NCBI GenBank assembly: GCA_036377075.1 | Contig: DASUZB010000105.1 | Location: forward strand, 1-64,000 | DNA: 64,000 nucleotides | From: DASUZB01 sp036377075 | Lineage (GTDB): Bacteria; Actinomycetota; CALGFH01 | Reading direction: 5' to 3' | Shown: positions 27,034 to 35,099 of the stretch, one piece after another | Numbering within the stretch: the first letter of the stretch is position 1 | Layout of the letters: every line of letters begins with the position of its first letter | Notes under the pieces: generated by a model | What the model was told of the DNA's origin: nothing | Seen by the model: the letters and a program-made list of their open reading frames with translations, nothing else | Databases searched by the model: none | Translations under genes and position numbers: made by a program

Positions 27034-29991
27034 TCACCCGGAGGGTGCTTGGTGGATCCCGTCCAGGCCGAGCCGGTGGGCGGTGGCCGCCGCCTCGACC
27101 CGGCTGTGGACGCCGAGCTTGGCCAGGATGTTGCTGACGTGGACGCTGGCCGTCTTGGGGCTGATGAACAGCTCGCCGGCGATCTGCGAGTTGGAGCGGC
27201 CGGCGGCGACCAGGCGCAGCACCTCGAGCTCGCGCGGGGTCAGCCCGGCGGTGCTCGGAGCGGCCTCCACGGCCTGGCCGAGCTGTAGGCGGGCGCGGCG
27301 GGCGAGCGCCTCGAGCGCGCCGCGTAGCGGCGCCGCCCCGAGCTGCCCGGCGCAGTCGTAGGCCGCCTTCGCCTCGGCCTCGGCCGCCTCGCGCCGCCCC
27401 TCCGCCAGCAACGCCCCAGCGAGCCGCCAGCGCGACCTGGCCTCCTCGTACTGGTAGCCGTAGCCGAAGGCGTCGACGGCGCGCGCCCAGCGCTCCGGCG
27501 CCGGGTTCCCCTGCAACCGCTCCCACTCCGCCTCGGCGCGGGCGAGCCAGGCCAGCGCCTCCGGGCCGACCTGGAGGCCGAGGCCGCGTGCGCGGTCGAC
27601 GGCCGCCCGGGCACGCTCGAGCAACTGGCGGCCCGCCGTCAACGCCTCGCCCTCGGCGGCGGCGTCGCCGCCGGCCCTGGCGCGGTCGGACCGGTCGGCC
27701 TCGGCGGCCAAGCCGAGCGCGGCCGGCCAGATGACGCTCAGCACCCAGCTCTCGCCCTCCCGGTCCAGCATGGCCACGGTGGCCCGTGCCAGCTCGCTGG
27801 CCCGGTCGGGCTCACCCTGCCACAGGGCCAGGTCGACCTCGCAGCCGCCGGTCAGGAAGGCGACGTAGGTGTCCTGCTCGCGCAGCGGCCCGAGGCGGGC
27901 GAGACGCTCATTGGCGCTCCCGCGGCCGCGGCCGACCTCCACGTAGAGCGCGACCGCGGACAGGGCGGCCGCGGCCGGGCTGCGATCGTCGGGCGCCACC
28001 GCCAGGCGCTCGGCCTCGTCCCAGGCGCCGGCCGCGTAGAGCGCGATGATGCGCAGCAGCCGTGCCTCGATCCCGGACGGGCTCCAGGACAGGCCGGTCC
28101 GCTCGGCGAGCCCCACGGCCTCCCCCAGGGACGTCCCGGCCACGGGCAGGTTGCCGTCGTCCAGCTCGAGCCTGCCCAGGAAGCAGAGGGCCTCGAGCTG
28201 CCTGGGACGGTCCATGACGGCGGCGGCCCGTTCGCGGGCCTGGTCGACCAGGGCGCGGGCGCTGTCGAAGTCGTCGCGCCGCCGCGCCAGGATCACCTGG
28301 ATGAGCAGGGCCTGCGCCTCGTCGGCGGCGCTGCCCGCCGCCCTGGCGACCGCCAGCGCCTCGTCGCACCAGTGGCTGGCCTCCTGGTCGCCGCGGAAGT
28401 ACACCAGCGCCCGCGCGAGCCCGCCCGTGACCTGGGCGCGCAGCGGCGTCGGTGGCTCGGCCGGCACCAGCTCGACCGCCCGCCTCGCCGCGTCCAGCAC
28501 CTCCGGGCTCTCCTCCACCTCCAGCAGGAACCAGGCGAGCCGCTCGTAGGCGACCGCCGCCCGCAGCGGCTCCGCCGCGGCGTCGATCGCGGCCACCGCG
28601 TCCCTCGCCAGGCTGGCGGCGTGCCTGGCCTCGCCCGAGTCGCTGGCCGCCTGCGCCGCCCGCAGGAGCAGCTCGGGGCGGTCGATGCCGGCGACGGCGG
28701 CGGCGTCCGGCACCCGGTCCCACAGCTCGATCGCCTGGGTCAGGTGGTGGTAGGCCTCGGCCGGGCCGAACACCTCGCGGGCATCGGCCGCCGCGCGGAC
28801 CAGCGCGCCGAGCGCTCCGGGCAGGTCGTGGCTCGCCAGCGCGTGCCAGGCCAGCTCGGCCGCCGGGCCGCTCTCGGCCAGCACCCGCGCGTAGGTGGCG
28901 TGCAGCCGCGTCCGCTCCCCCGGCAGCAGGTCGCCGTAGACGACCTCCTGCAGCAGCGCGTGGCGGAAGCGGTAGCTCTCGCCCGCCGGGTCGACCACCA
29001 GCACCTGGTCGGCGATGGCCTCGCGCAGCCCCTGCTCCAGCTCCGCGTCCGGCAGGCCGGCGGCGGCGGTCAGCAGCCGGTGGTCGACCCGGCGGCCGGC
29101 GACGGCCGCCACCTTGAGCACGTCCTGGGCCAGGTCCGAGAGCGCCTCGACGCGGGCGAGCAGCACGTCGGCCAGGGCGACGGGCAGGGCGACGTCGGCA
29201 CGGGCGGCGCCCGCGGCCAGCAGCTCCTCGGCGAAGAAGGCGTTGCCCTCCGAGCGCGCCAGGATGCGGTCGACGGCCTCGGGCGCCAGCCGCCCGCCGG
29301 TCAGCAGCTCCAGGTGCTCGGCCAGCTCGGCGCGGGTGAACGGGCGCAGCTCGATCCGCTCGATGTCGGGCACGCGCACCAGCTCGGCGAGCAGCGGCCG
29401 CAACGGGTGGCGACGGTGCAGCTCGTCCGAGCGGTAGCTGGCGACCACCGCGACGCGCCCGGTGCGCAGGGTACGGACCAGGAAGGTCAGCAGGTCGCGG
29501 GTCGAGCGATCGGCCCAGTGCAGGTCCTCGACGACGAGCAGCACCGGCGCCAGCTCCGAGAGGCCGACCAGCAGCGACAGCACCCCGTCGAAGAGCTGCA
29601 CCCGCTCGAAGGCGTCGCTCGGCGGCAGGGCGCCGATCCCCTCCTCCGCCACCTTCGGCAGCAGCCGGCCCAGGCTCGGCACCGCCGCGACCATCGGGGC
29701 GGCCAGGTCGGCCTCGCCCGGCCGCCCACCGACGTCGCGGAAGGCGTCGACGAACGGCACGTAGGGCAGGCCCACGTCGCCCGCCTCCATGCAGCCGCCG
29801 ACCAGCGCCCGGACACCCTCGGCCTCGGCCCGGTCGGCCAGCTCGGTCAGCAGCCGCGTCTTGCCGACGCCGGCGTCCCCGGCCACCAGCCCGACCGCCG
29901 GCCGGCCCCGCTCGGCGCGGGCGAGCACGGCGACGAGCCGGTCGAGCTCATCGGCACGGCCGACGAACACCGCGCCCGCGCTGGTCCCCAT
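27034..29991 (-). CDS. Large ATP-binding LuxR-family regulator (LAL/MalT-like)
   Basis: The 985-residue transcription factor has an N-terminal AAA/STAND ATPase (FVGRADELDRL, Walker A GDAGVGKTRLL, Walker B VLLVVEDLHWAD), a long helical TPR-like middle (about 350-890) and a C-terminal LuxR helix-turn-helix (about 920-980: TPRELEVLRLVAAG, then SPKTASVHVSNILAKLGV). Such LAL proteins are nucleotide-dependent activators, often of secondary metabolism or sugar use. ATG 29991 is preferred because FVGR normally lies near the N-terminus; ATG 30027 is also in frame. It is preceded by a PAS/NarX-like kinase gene on the same strand (79-bp gap). Confidence 0.93.
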   Translation of the reverse strand: MGTSAGAVFVGRADELDRLVAVLARAERGRPAVGLVAGDAGVGKTRLLTELADRAEAEGVRALVGGCMEAGDVGLPYVPFVDAFRDVGGRPGEADLAAPMVAAVPSLGRLLPKVAEEGIGALPPSDAFERVQLFDGVLSLLVGLSELAPVLLVVEDLHWADRSTRDLLTFLVRTLRTGRVAVVASYRSDELHRRHPLRPLLAELVRVPDIERIELRPFTRAELAEHLELLTGGRLAPEAVDRILARSEGNAFFAEELLAAGAARADVALPVALADVLLARVEALSDLAQDVLKVAAVAGRRVDHRLLTAAAGLPDAELEQGLREAIADQVLVVDPAGESYRFRHALLQEVVYGDLLPGERTRLHATYARVLAESGPAAELAWHALASHDLPGALGALVRAAADAREVFGPAEAYHHLTQAIELWDRVPDAAAVAGIDRPELLLRAAQAASDSGEARHAASLARDAVAAIDAAAEPLRAAVAYERLAWFLLEVEESPEVLDAARRAVELVPAEPPTPLRAQVTGGLARALVYFRGDQEASHWCDEALAVARAAGSAADEAQALLIQVILARRRDDFDSARALVDQARERAAAVMDRPRQLEALCFLGRLELDDGNLPVAGTSLGEAVGLAERTGLSWSPSGIEARLLRIIALYAAGAWDEAERLAVAPDDRSPAAAALSAVALYVEVGRGRGSANERLARLGPLREQDTYVAFLTGGCEVDLALWQGEPDRASELARATVAMLDREGESWVLSVIWPAALGLAAEADRSDRARAGGDAAAEGEALTAGRQLLERARAAVDRARGLGLQVGPEALAWLARAEAEWERLQGNPAPERWARAVDAFGYGYQYEEARSRWRLAGALLAEGRREAAEAEAKAAYDCAGQLGAAPLRGALEALARRARLQLGQAVEAAPSTAGLTPRELEVLRLVAAGRSNSQIAGELFISPKTASVHVSNILAKLGVHSRVEAAATAHRLGLDGIHQAPSG

Positions 29992-30070
29992 GCCCGCCAG
30001 TATGGCCCCAGCCTGCGACGCCGGCACCTCGATTGCCGGGGAGGCGGCGCCGGCCGCGTGCGGCTCGCGC

Positions 30071-31135
30071 CTACCCCGAGGGGAGCGGCATCCGCACGGT
30101 GATGGCGGTGCCGCCGCCTGGCTCGGAGCACACCTGCCAGGTGCCGCCGAGCATCTCCACCCGCTGGCGCATGCCGACCAGGCCGAAGCGCCCGTCGCGT
30201 ACGTACACGCCGATGTCGCCCTGGTCGAACCCCTTGCCGTCGTCGACGACGCGCAGCAGCAGCCCAGCCGAGTCGTCCTCGCACAGCCACGCCATCACGC
30301 ACCCGGCGCTCGCGTGGCTGACGACGTTCGCGAGGGCCTCCTGCGCCACCCGGTACAGCACCGTCTCCACCTCCCTGGGGAGGCGGCCGGCCAGCCGTAC
30401 GTGCAGGCTCACCGTCGCGCCGGTGTCGCGTTCGATCCCCGCGAGCAGCTCGTCCAACGCCGCCGGCAGGCCACCGTCGTCCAGCACCGGCGGGCGCAGC
30501 CCGGAGACCAGCCGGCGCAGGCTCGCCAGCTCGCGCGCCAGGTCCGACTCGCAGCGGCGCAGCAGCTCCGCCACCGACTCCACCTCGCCCGCGGCCAGCC
30601 GCAGCCGGGCCTGGCCGAGCCGCAGGCCCAGCGCGGCCAGGTGCTGCAGGGAGTCGTCGTGCAGTTCGGCCGCGAGCTGTTCGCGCTCCCGCTCGGCTGC
30701 CTGCACGACCTCGTCGAGGAGCTTGTGACGCTCACCGTCCTCGTTGAGGATCCACGCCAGGCCGAGCAGCCGGCCGTGGTCGTCGCGGACCGGGCCGACC
30801 GCGGCGACCACCGGCTCCCACCGCTCACCGCGGCCACGCAGGGGCAGCTCGCACTCGATCACCCGGCGCAGGGCGCGCATGCGCGCGAGCTGCGCGTGGA
30901 ACGCCACCCGCTGGTCGGCCGGGAGGAGGACGGCGAGCGGCTGGTCCAGCAGCAGGCCGCGCGGCTGGCCGAACAGGACCGCGGCGGCATCGTTGGCGTC
31001 GCGGATCACCCCGTGCTCGTCGGTGAACAGGTACGCGTGCGGGACCTGGGGGAACGGTGGCGGCAGGTGGGCGTCACCGGGCCGGTCCGCGACCTCCTCG
31101 GCAACCACGGACGGCACCCCCGGGCGCGCACGCAT
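30071..31135 (-). CDS. PAS domain NarX/LiaS-type histidine kinase
   Basis: The 354-residue soluble kinase has a PAS domain (about 28-140: HAYLFTDEHGVIRDANDAAA) and a HisKA_3 dimerisation helix with H159 in AAELHDDSLQHLAALGLRLG. The HATPase domain has VVDDGKGFDQGD and GRFGLVGMRQRVEMLGGTW. HisKA_3 kinases normally pair with NarL-type receivers, but none is beside it; the neighbouring LuxR protein lacks a receiver domain. ATG 31135 follows GGAGGG with a 7-bp gap. The reading frame runs on upstream to 31309 through the repeat region but is not convincing there. Confidence 0.9.
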   Translation of the reverse strand: MRARPGVPSVVAEEVADRPGDAHLPPPFPQVPHAYLFTDEHGVIRDANDAAAVLFGQPRGLLLDQPLAVLLPADQRVAFHAQLARMRALRRVIECELPLRGRGERWEPVVAAVGPVRDDHGRLLGLAWILNEDGERHKLLDEVVQAAEREREQLAAELHDDSLQHLAALGLRLGQARLRLAAGEVESVAELLRRCESDLARELASLRRLVSGLRPPVLDDGGLPAALDELLAGIERDTGATVSLHVRLAGRLPREVETVLYRVAQEALANVVSHASAGCVMAWLCEDDSAGLLLRVVDDGKGFDQGDIGVYVRDGRFGLVGMRQRVEMLGGTWQVCSEPGGGTAITVRMPLPSG

Positions 31136-31256
31136 CACTCGACCCTCCGACGGCGATCGGACCCCCACGACCTGATGGCAAGCAGTAAACACCCGAGGGG
31201 CACTATCCAGCCATGCCTTCCTTACTGCCCTTGCCGCTCGAATGGCAAACCAAGAC

Positions 31257-31279
31257 TGCGGGGGGCTCCGCCCCCCGCA
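31257..31279. terminator. Orphan GC-rich hairpin
   Basis: Perfect 10-bp arms TGCGGGGGGC and GCCCCCCGCA enclose a TCC triloop. The GGGGCTCCGCCCC core is a recurrent terminator-like element in actinobacteria. No gene ends just upstream on either strand, so what it terminates is unclear. Confidence 0.5.
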
Positions 31280-31339
31280 CACCCCCCGGAAACCCCCGGA
31301 CGCGGGCACAACCGCTGCGTCCGAGGGTCACGCCTCGAA

Positions 31340-31394
31340 GATCACGACCCGGAGATCACGACGCGGAGATCACGACCCGGAGATCACGCTCCGA
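31340..31394. repeat. 14-bp tandem repeat array, about four copies
   Basis: Units begin at 31340, 31354, 31368 and 31382 with consensus GATCACGACCCGGA. Copy 2 has G for C, and copy 4 decays after GATCACG. The array lies between the kinase gene and the small membrane protein gene, in a gap of about 500 bp. A regulator-binding array or slippage product is possible. Confidence 0.75.
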
Positions 31395-31408
31395 GGGTCG
31401 TGGCGTGT

Positions 31409-31425
31409 AGTACGCTGCGCGTACT
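31409..31425. promoter_or_regulatory. Perfect palindrome AGTACGC-TGC-GCGTACT
   Basis: Seven-base arms separated by TGC lie 15 bp after the 14-bp repeat array, in an AT-richer patch. Next to it are two GCCGGAT copies, at 31428 and 31446. It is a candidate operator for the downstream gene at 31634 or for the divergent kinase gene. Confidence 0.4.
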
Positions 31426-31633
31426 TCGCCGGATGAATTACTTTAGCCGGATTTGACTAGATCTGCGTGCTTGGTAAGACTGTTCCTTCCCCGGAGTGCT
31501 CGAGGCAGGAGCCTGCCACGCCGCCCAGCGGCCACCGCTCAGCTCGCCGAGGTTCCACACCAGTGTGCTTGCACACCTCACAAGGAGGGCGTGTCACGTG
31601 GAGCCGACCAGAAGCTGGAGTGAAGGGGCGACG

Positions 31634-32021
31634 ATGCCGACCAGGGCCCGGCGGGTCGAGGCCGTCCGCACGGTGCCGTCGGCCCGCGGCGCGCGGACCG
31701 TCGTCACGGTACGGGCCCGGCTGGCCGCCGCGCGGCAGAAGCCGGGATTCCTGCGGCGCGCCGGCGCGGCCGCGGCGCTCGTCACGCTGCTCGCGCTCGG
31801 TGGCATGGCGCTGCTGTTGGGGCCGATCGCCGGCGCCGCCGGCGACTTTCTCCACGGTCGGTGACCAGTCGGCCACGTCCAACCTGGCCAGCGACCTCTC
31901 CGGCGACTCCAGCAGCGCCTTCGTCGACAGCGGCACCGCCGACTTCTCCGGCGCGATCAGCGACTTCGGCGGCGGCGGTGACTTCGGTGGTGGCGACTTC
32001 GGCGGTGGTGGCGACTTCTAG
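31634..32021 (+). pseudogene. Small single-pass membrane protein with Gly-Asp-Phe tail, split by a one-base frameshift
   Basis: ATG 31634 (GAAGGGG upstream) opens a 76-residue frame with a basic N-terminus and one membrane helix (AGAAAALVTLLALGGMALLL). It ends at a stop at 31862-31864. The +1 frame continues without a stop from about 31850 to 32021. It encodes FSTVGDQSATSNLASDLSGD and a tail of repeated GGGGDF/GGGDF units. If TTT at 31847-31849 were TT, the two parts would join smoothly (GAC TTC TCC) into about 128 residues. TTT is rare in this genome, so an assembly or sequencing error is more likely than programmed shifting. The function is unknown; the low-complexity tail suggests an exported surface protein. 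Confidence 0.6.
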
Positions 32022-32414
32022 CAGCGCACGATGACGGCCTGAGGGATCCGGTGGTCCGGGAGCCAGCCCCGGACCACCGGATTCTCCGTGCGGCACGGGG
32101 CCGGACAGGCGGCTGGAACAATGGCTCGACGGACGACCTGGATACCCTGCCCGAGCCGGAGCTGCCGGCCTCGGCCCGCCGGGGTGACTCGGCGGCCTTC
32201 GAGCGGCTGGTGGCGCGCCACCACGGTCGGCTTCAGCGCTCCGTTCGAGGCAGCCGGTCCAGCGGTCCTGTACCTGAAGAAGGTCCGCGGCTGACGTTGG
32301 CGACCCCGGTCTCGCGGGCGCGCAGGGTTTCCTGGGCGGTGAGCACCTGGTCCAGCCCGGCGCGCATGCAGGCGCGCTGCTCGGCGGTCAGGTGCCGGGC
32401 GAGCGTCACGTCGC
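32022..32414. pseudogene. Gene-remnant region with an ECF sigma factor fragment
   Basis: On the plus strand about 32130-32240 encodes LPASARRGDSAAFERLVARH, then HGRLQR, which closely resembles the start of region 2 of an ECF sigma factor. It is not followed by the rest of region 2 or region 4, so it is a broken remnant. On the minus strand 32233-32409 is a 58-codon GTG frame (LARHLTAEQRACMRAGLDQV, with no recognised family). It starts 5 bp after the copper-oxidase stop without a clear ribosome-binding site, and may be a small gene or another remnant. Confidence 0.5.
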
Positions 32415-33992
32415 CTACGCGACCTTGACGATGCTGGCGACCGAGGGGACGCCGCGCGAGTCCACCGCCACCAGGTAGTAGTAGCCGGGCGGGGTCAGGC
32501 TCGAGCTCACCGTCAGCGACCAGGTAGGTCCGTTCGGGGTGGTCGCCGCGGCCAGGGTGAAGTCGCCCTCGGCCGCGCCGTCCTGGTGGGTGGTGCTCGC
32601 CAGGCGGAACACCCGCACGCTCTTCAAGCTGGTGCCCGCCGCGAGCCGCACCCCGACGGTGAACGCCTGGTTGTGGGCGATCGTCGCCGGTGCCGAGGTG
32701 ATCACCGGCCGGTCGGCCACGTCGACGTACCAGGGCTCGAACGTCTCCACCATCCGCTGCACGGTGCCGCGCTGCGGGTTCCCACCCAGCAGGATCGCGC
32801 GGCCGCTCGGGTCAACCCACATGTTGGAGTGGTACTGGTGGGCCGCCCAGGTGGGCGCCGACGCCGCGAAGTTGTTGCTGGCCGGCTGGTACAGCTTCGT
32901 CGTGTACACCGGCCTGCCCTGCGGGTCCTGCCCGCCGGCCAGCAGCACCCGCCCGTCGAACAGGGTCGCGTGCGACAGGTACCTCCTCCCCCCGCCCAGG
33001 GACGGCCCCGCCCGGTAGACGGGGTTGGGCGAGGAGTACAGGTCGATCAGGGCGGTCGTCGCGACCGTGCCGCCGCCGGCCACCATCACCTTGTGCCCCT
33101 GGGTGTTGGGCACGAAGAACGAAGCCCCCTGGTCACGCCGGTTGGTGTCCAACCCGCCCACCGCCTGGAAGCCGCCGGTCAGCGGCCGCAGGAAGCCGAC
33201 CCGCTGCGCCGAGTCGCCGAGCCCGACCCCGGTGAAGAACAGCCGGCCACCGGCCGTCGGCAGCATCTGCGGGTAGGTCGGCACGGTGAACGTGTAGGGG
33301 ACGGCGCTCCAGGTGCGCGTGCGGGGGTGGTAGACCTCCGGCTTGGTGTTGAGCTTGCCGACGTCGTCGAGCCCGGAGAGCACGAACACGTCGCCGTTGC
33401 TCAGCTCCGTCGCCGACGGGTACCAGCGGCCACGGGCCATCGAGGCGACGCGAACGAACTGCCGGTTGACCCAGTCGTACTCGTAGCTCGTGCGCAGCCC
33501 GTAGAACGGGTCGTACTGCTTGGTGCCACCGGCCACCAGCACGTTGCCGTTGGGCAGCGACGCATGGCCGGCGCAGAACAGGTCGCCGGGAGTGGGCAGC
33601 TGGTAGGTGTTGCAGGTGTCCGGGAAGAACAGGTAGCTCTGGAAGCGCCCGGCACGGAACTCCGTCGGGTTGTTGCCGGAGCCGGCCATCAGCAGCACCG
33701 AACCGTCGGGCAGCACCGAGGCGTGCACCGGGTTGAACCCCTCCGGCAGCTGGCAGGTCGTCCACCGCCCGGCCACCGTCCCGAGCACCGTCAGCCGCTG
33801 CCGCTGGGCCGGCGTCAGCGGCGCCACCGAGGTGTTCAGCGCGCCCCGCTCGGAGCCCTGCACCGCCGCGACCGTCTCGCGGGCGATCCGCTCGGCCTCG
33901 GTCTCACCCGCCTGACCGGCCGCCGGGGCCGGCAACGCCACCAACGCCACGCCCACTACCAGCGCCATGCCAAGCAAAAACCGCACCTTCAC
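32415..33992 (-). CDS. Secreted copper-radical oxidase (galactose/glyoxal oxidase-like)
   Basis: The 525-residue protein has a signal peptide (hydrophobic core about 5-20, AAGQAG cleavage region). A seven-bladed kelch-like propeller and a C-terminal DUF1929-like Ig domain (about 425-525) follow. By alignment to galactose oxidase from memory, the copper and cofactor residues all appear present. C140 (FCAGHASLPNG) and Y191 (GRWYPSATE) would form the thioether-linked cofactor. Y387-H388 (HQYHSNMW) and H469 (TTHQDG) would be the remaining copper ligands. It likely oxidises alcohols or aldehydes to generate H2O2. GTG 33992 is preceded by GGAGCGG; the frame upstream to 34106 is not signal-like. Confidence 0.85.
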   Translation of the reverse strand: MKVRFLLGMALVVGVALVALPAPAAGQAGETEAERIARETVAAVQGSERGALNTSVAPLTPAQRQRLTVLGTVAGRWTTCQLPEGFNPVHASVLPDGSVLLMAGSGNNPTEFRAGRFQSYLFFPDTCNTYQLPTPGDLFCAGHASLPNGNVLVAGGTKQYDPFYGLRTSYEYDWVNRQFVRVASMARGRWYPSATELSNGDVFVLSGLDDVGKLNTKPEVYHPRTRTWSAVPYTFTVPTYPQMLPTAGGRLFFTGVGLGDSAQRVGFLRPLTGGFQAVGGLDTNRRDQGASFFVPNTQGHKVMVAGGGTVATTALIDLYSSPNPVYRAGPSLGGGRRYLSHATLFDGRVLLAGGQDPQGRPVYTTKLYQPASNNFAASAPTWAAHQYHSNMWVDPSGRAILLGGNPQRGTVQRMVETFEPWYVDVADRPVITSAPATIAHNQAFTVGVRLAAGTSLKSVRVFRLASTTHQDGAAEGDFTLAAATTPNGPTWSLTVSSSLTPPGYYYLVAVDSRGVPSVASIVKVA

Positions 33993-34373
33993 GAGCCCGC
34001 TCCATTTCGCGCACCCACCTGGGACCCACGCCCTGGAAAGACACGCAGAGCGGGGTGACGTGGCAATAGTTTGCGCTTTGAGCAGGACCGTGGCAAGCCA
34101 TGACAATTACGCGACGATTGAGGGTCCCGAGGTAATTGAGACGGCGGGCCAGGTCCTGGTACTCCGTCCCACCAAGCGGCCGCTCCGGCGCGACTTGCCT
34201 GCTCAGGAAGGTTGTCGCCGCGACTAGTAATAACTACGTACGGCGATACTCCATTGCGACCTAGAACAAATTACTGAGACCATGGAAATGCGCGGGCTTT
34301 CTCACCGCGTCTGGTGCCGTTCGAGCGGAAATCATGGCGAGGTGGCTCGCATAAAGATGCGATCCCAAGAGAA
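33993..34373. other. 381-bp AT-richer gap
   Basis: No gene is supported. The right half (about 34215-34380) is clearly richer in A/T than its neighbours, with stretches such as CTAGTAATAACTACGTA. It must carry the promoter of the copper-oxidase gene. I could not identify a well-spaced -35/-10 pair, a repeat array or an RNA gene. Confidence 0.5.
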
Positions 34374-35039
34374 TTAAGAAAGGGACGCCTTGCCCGGCGC
34401 GGGCCGGCACCAGCCGCTGACGTGGGCGGGCACCGTAAGGCCGGGGGCCAGCTGCGGGTCAGGCTCGGGCGCGTCGGCCTCCAGGCCGAGGGGAAGCAGG
34501 CCGGCCCAGATCGGCAGCTCGTAGTCCTCCTCCTCGTCCTTCGCCGGGCCGGTGCGCACCTTGGCGGAGACCTCGTCGAGCGGCAACGCCAGCACCACGG
34601 TGGCGGCCAGCTCGCGCTGGGAGGGGCCGCGGACCGCCGCGCTGCGGCCCGGGACGATGTGGTCCACCAGGGCGCTCAGTACGGCCTCCTTCTCCGCCAG
34701 GTCCGTCACCAGCCGGGTGCGGCCGAGTACCACCACCGACCGGTAGTTCATGGAGTGGTGGAACGCGGACCTCGCCAGGACGATGCCGTCGAGCAGGGTC
34801 ACGGTGACGCAGACGTCGGCGCCTGGGCGCAGGCCCAGGCGGCTGCCGGTGGAACCGTGGAGGTAGAGGGTCTCGCCGACGCGGGCGTAACCGGTCGGGA
34901 TCACCTGGGGATGGCCGTCGACCACGAAGCCGACGTGGCAGACGAAGCCCTCGTCGAGGATGGCGTGCACGGTGTCGCGGTCGTACGAGGCCCGCTCGGG
35001 CAGGCGCCGCAGCGTGGTCCGCTCGGTGGGCGCGTACAT
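34374..35039 (-). CDS. Pyridoxamine-5'-phosphate-oxidase-like flavoprotein
   Basis: The 221-residue protein has the split beta-barrel of the PNPOx-like family: HAILDEGFVCHVGFVVDGHP, VIPTGYARVGETLYLHGSTG, VCVTVTLLDGIVLARSAFHH, and SVVVLGRTRLVTDLAEKEAV. It resembles the Pyridox_ox_2 subgroup that binds FMN or F420, rather than classical PdxH. The substrate is unknown. It is divergent from a MocR-type regulator (60-bp gap). This arrangement is common where the regulator controls the flavoprotein in response to a vitamin B6 compound. Confidence 0.88.
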   Translation of the reverse strand: MYAPTERTTLRRLPERASYDRDTVHAILDEGFVCHVGFVVDGHPQVIPTGYARVGETLYLHGSTGSRLGLRPGADVCVTVTLLDGIVLARSAFHHSMNYRSVVVLGRTRLVTDLAEKEAVLSALVDHIVPGRSAAVRGPSQRELAATVVLALPLDEVSAKVRTGPAKDEEEDYELPIWAGLLPLGLEADAPEPDPQLAPGLTVPAHVSGWCRPAPGKASLS

Positions 35040-35080
35040 CGACGACCACCCTTCCCTTCCTGCCGCCGTCCGGCGCGGAA

Positions 35081-35099
35081 TTTGTTACAGTACAAAATT
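35081..35099 (+). promoter_or_regulatory. Palindrome and probable leaderless promoter of the MocR gene
   Basis: TTTGT and ACAAA arms (35081-35085 and 35092-35096) flank TACAGT (35086-35091), which fits the actinobacterial -10 pattern TANNNT. It ends 8 bp before the ATG at 35100. No ribosome-binding site is present, so the message probably starts at or next to the ATG. The symmetric arms could bind the regulator for autorepression. Confidence 0.5.

Larger units (their letters stand above)
31136..31633. other. 498-bp gap with hairpin, tandem repeats and palindrome
   Basis: No gene is supported here. Reading from 31136, the region holds the kinase promoter side, the orphan hairpin, the 14-bp array and the AGTACGC palindrome. 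A stretch from about 31500 to 31633 contains GGAGGG-like sites but no convincing coding frame. Confidence 0.6.

Noticed and set aside
31340..31394. CRISPR array
   Set aside because: Units are 14 bp, directly tandem without spacers, and no cas genes are present.
32233..32409. 58-codon minus-strand gene downstream of the copper oxidase
   Set aside because: It has no ribosome-binding site and no recognised family, so it is mentioned only within the remnant region.
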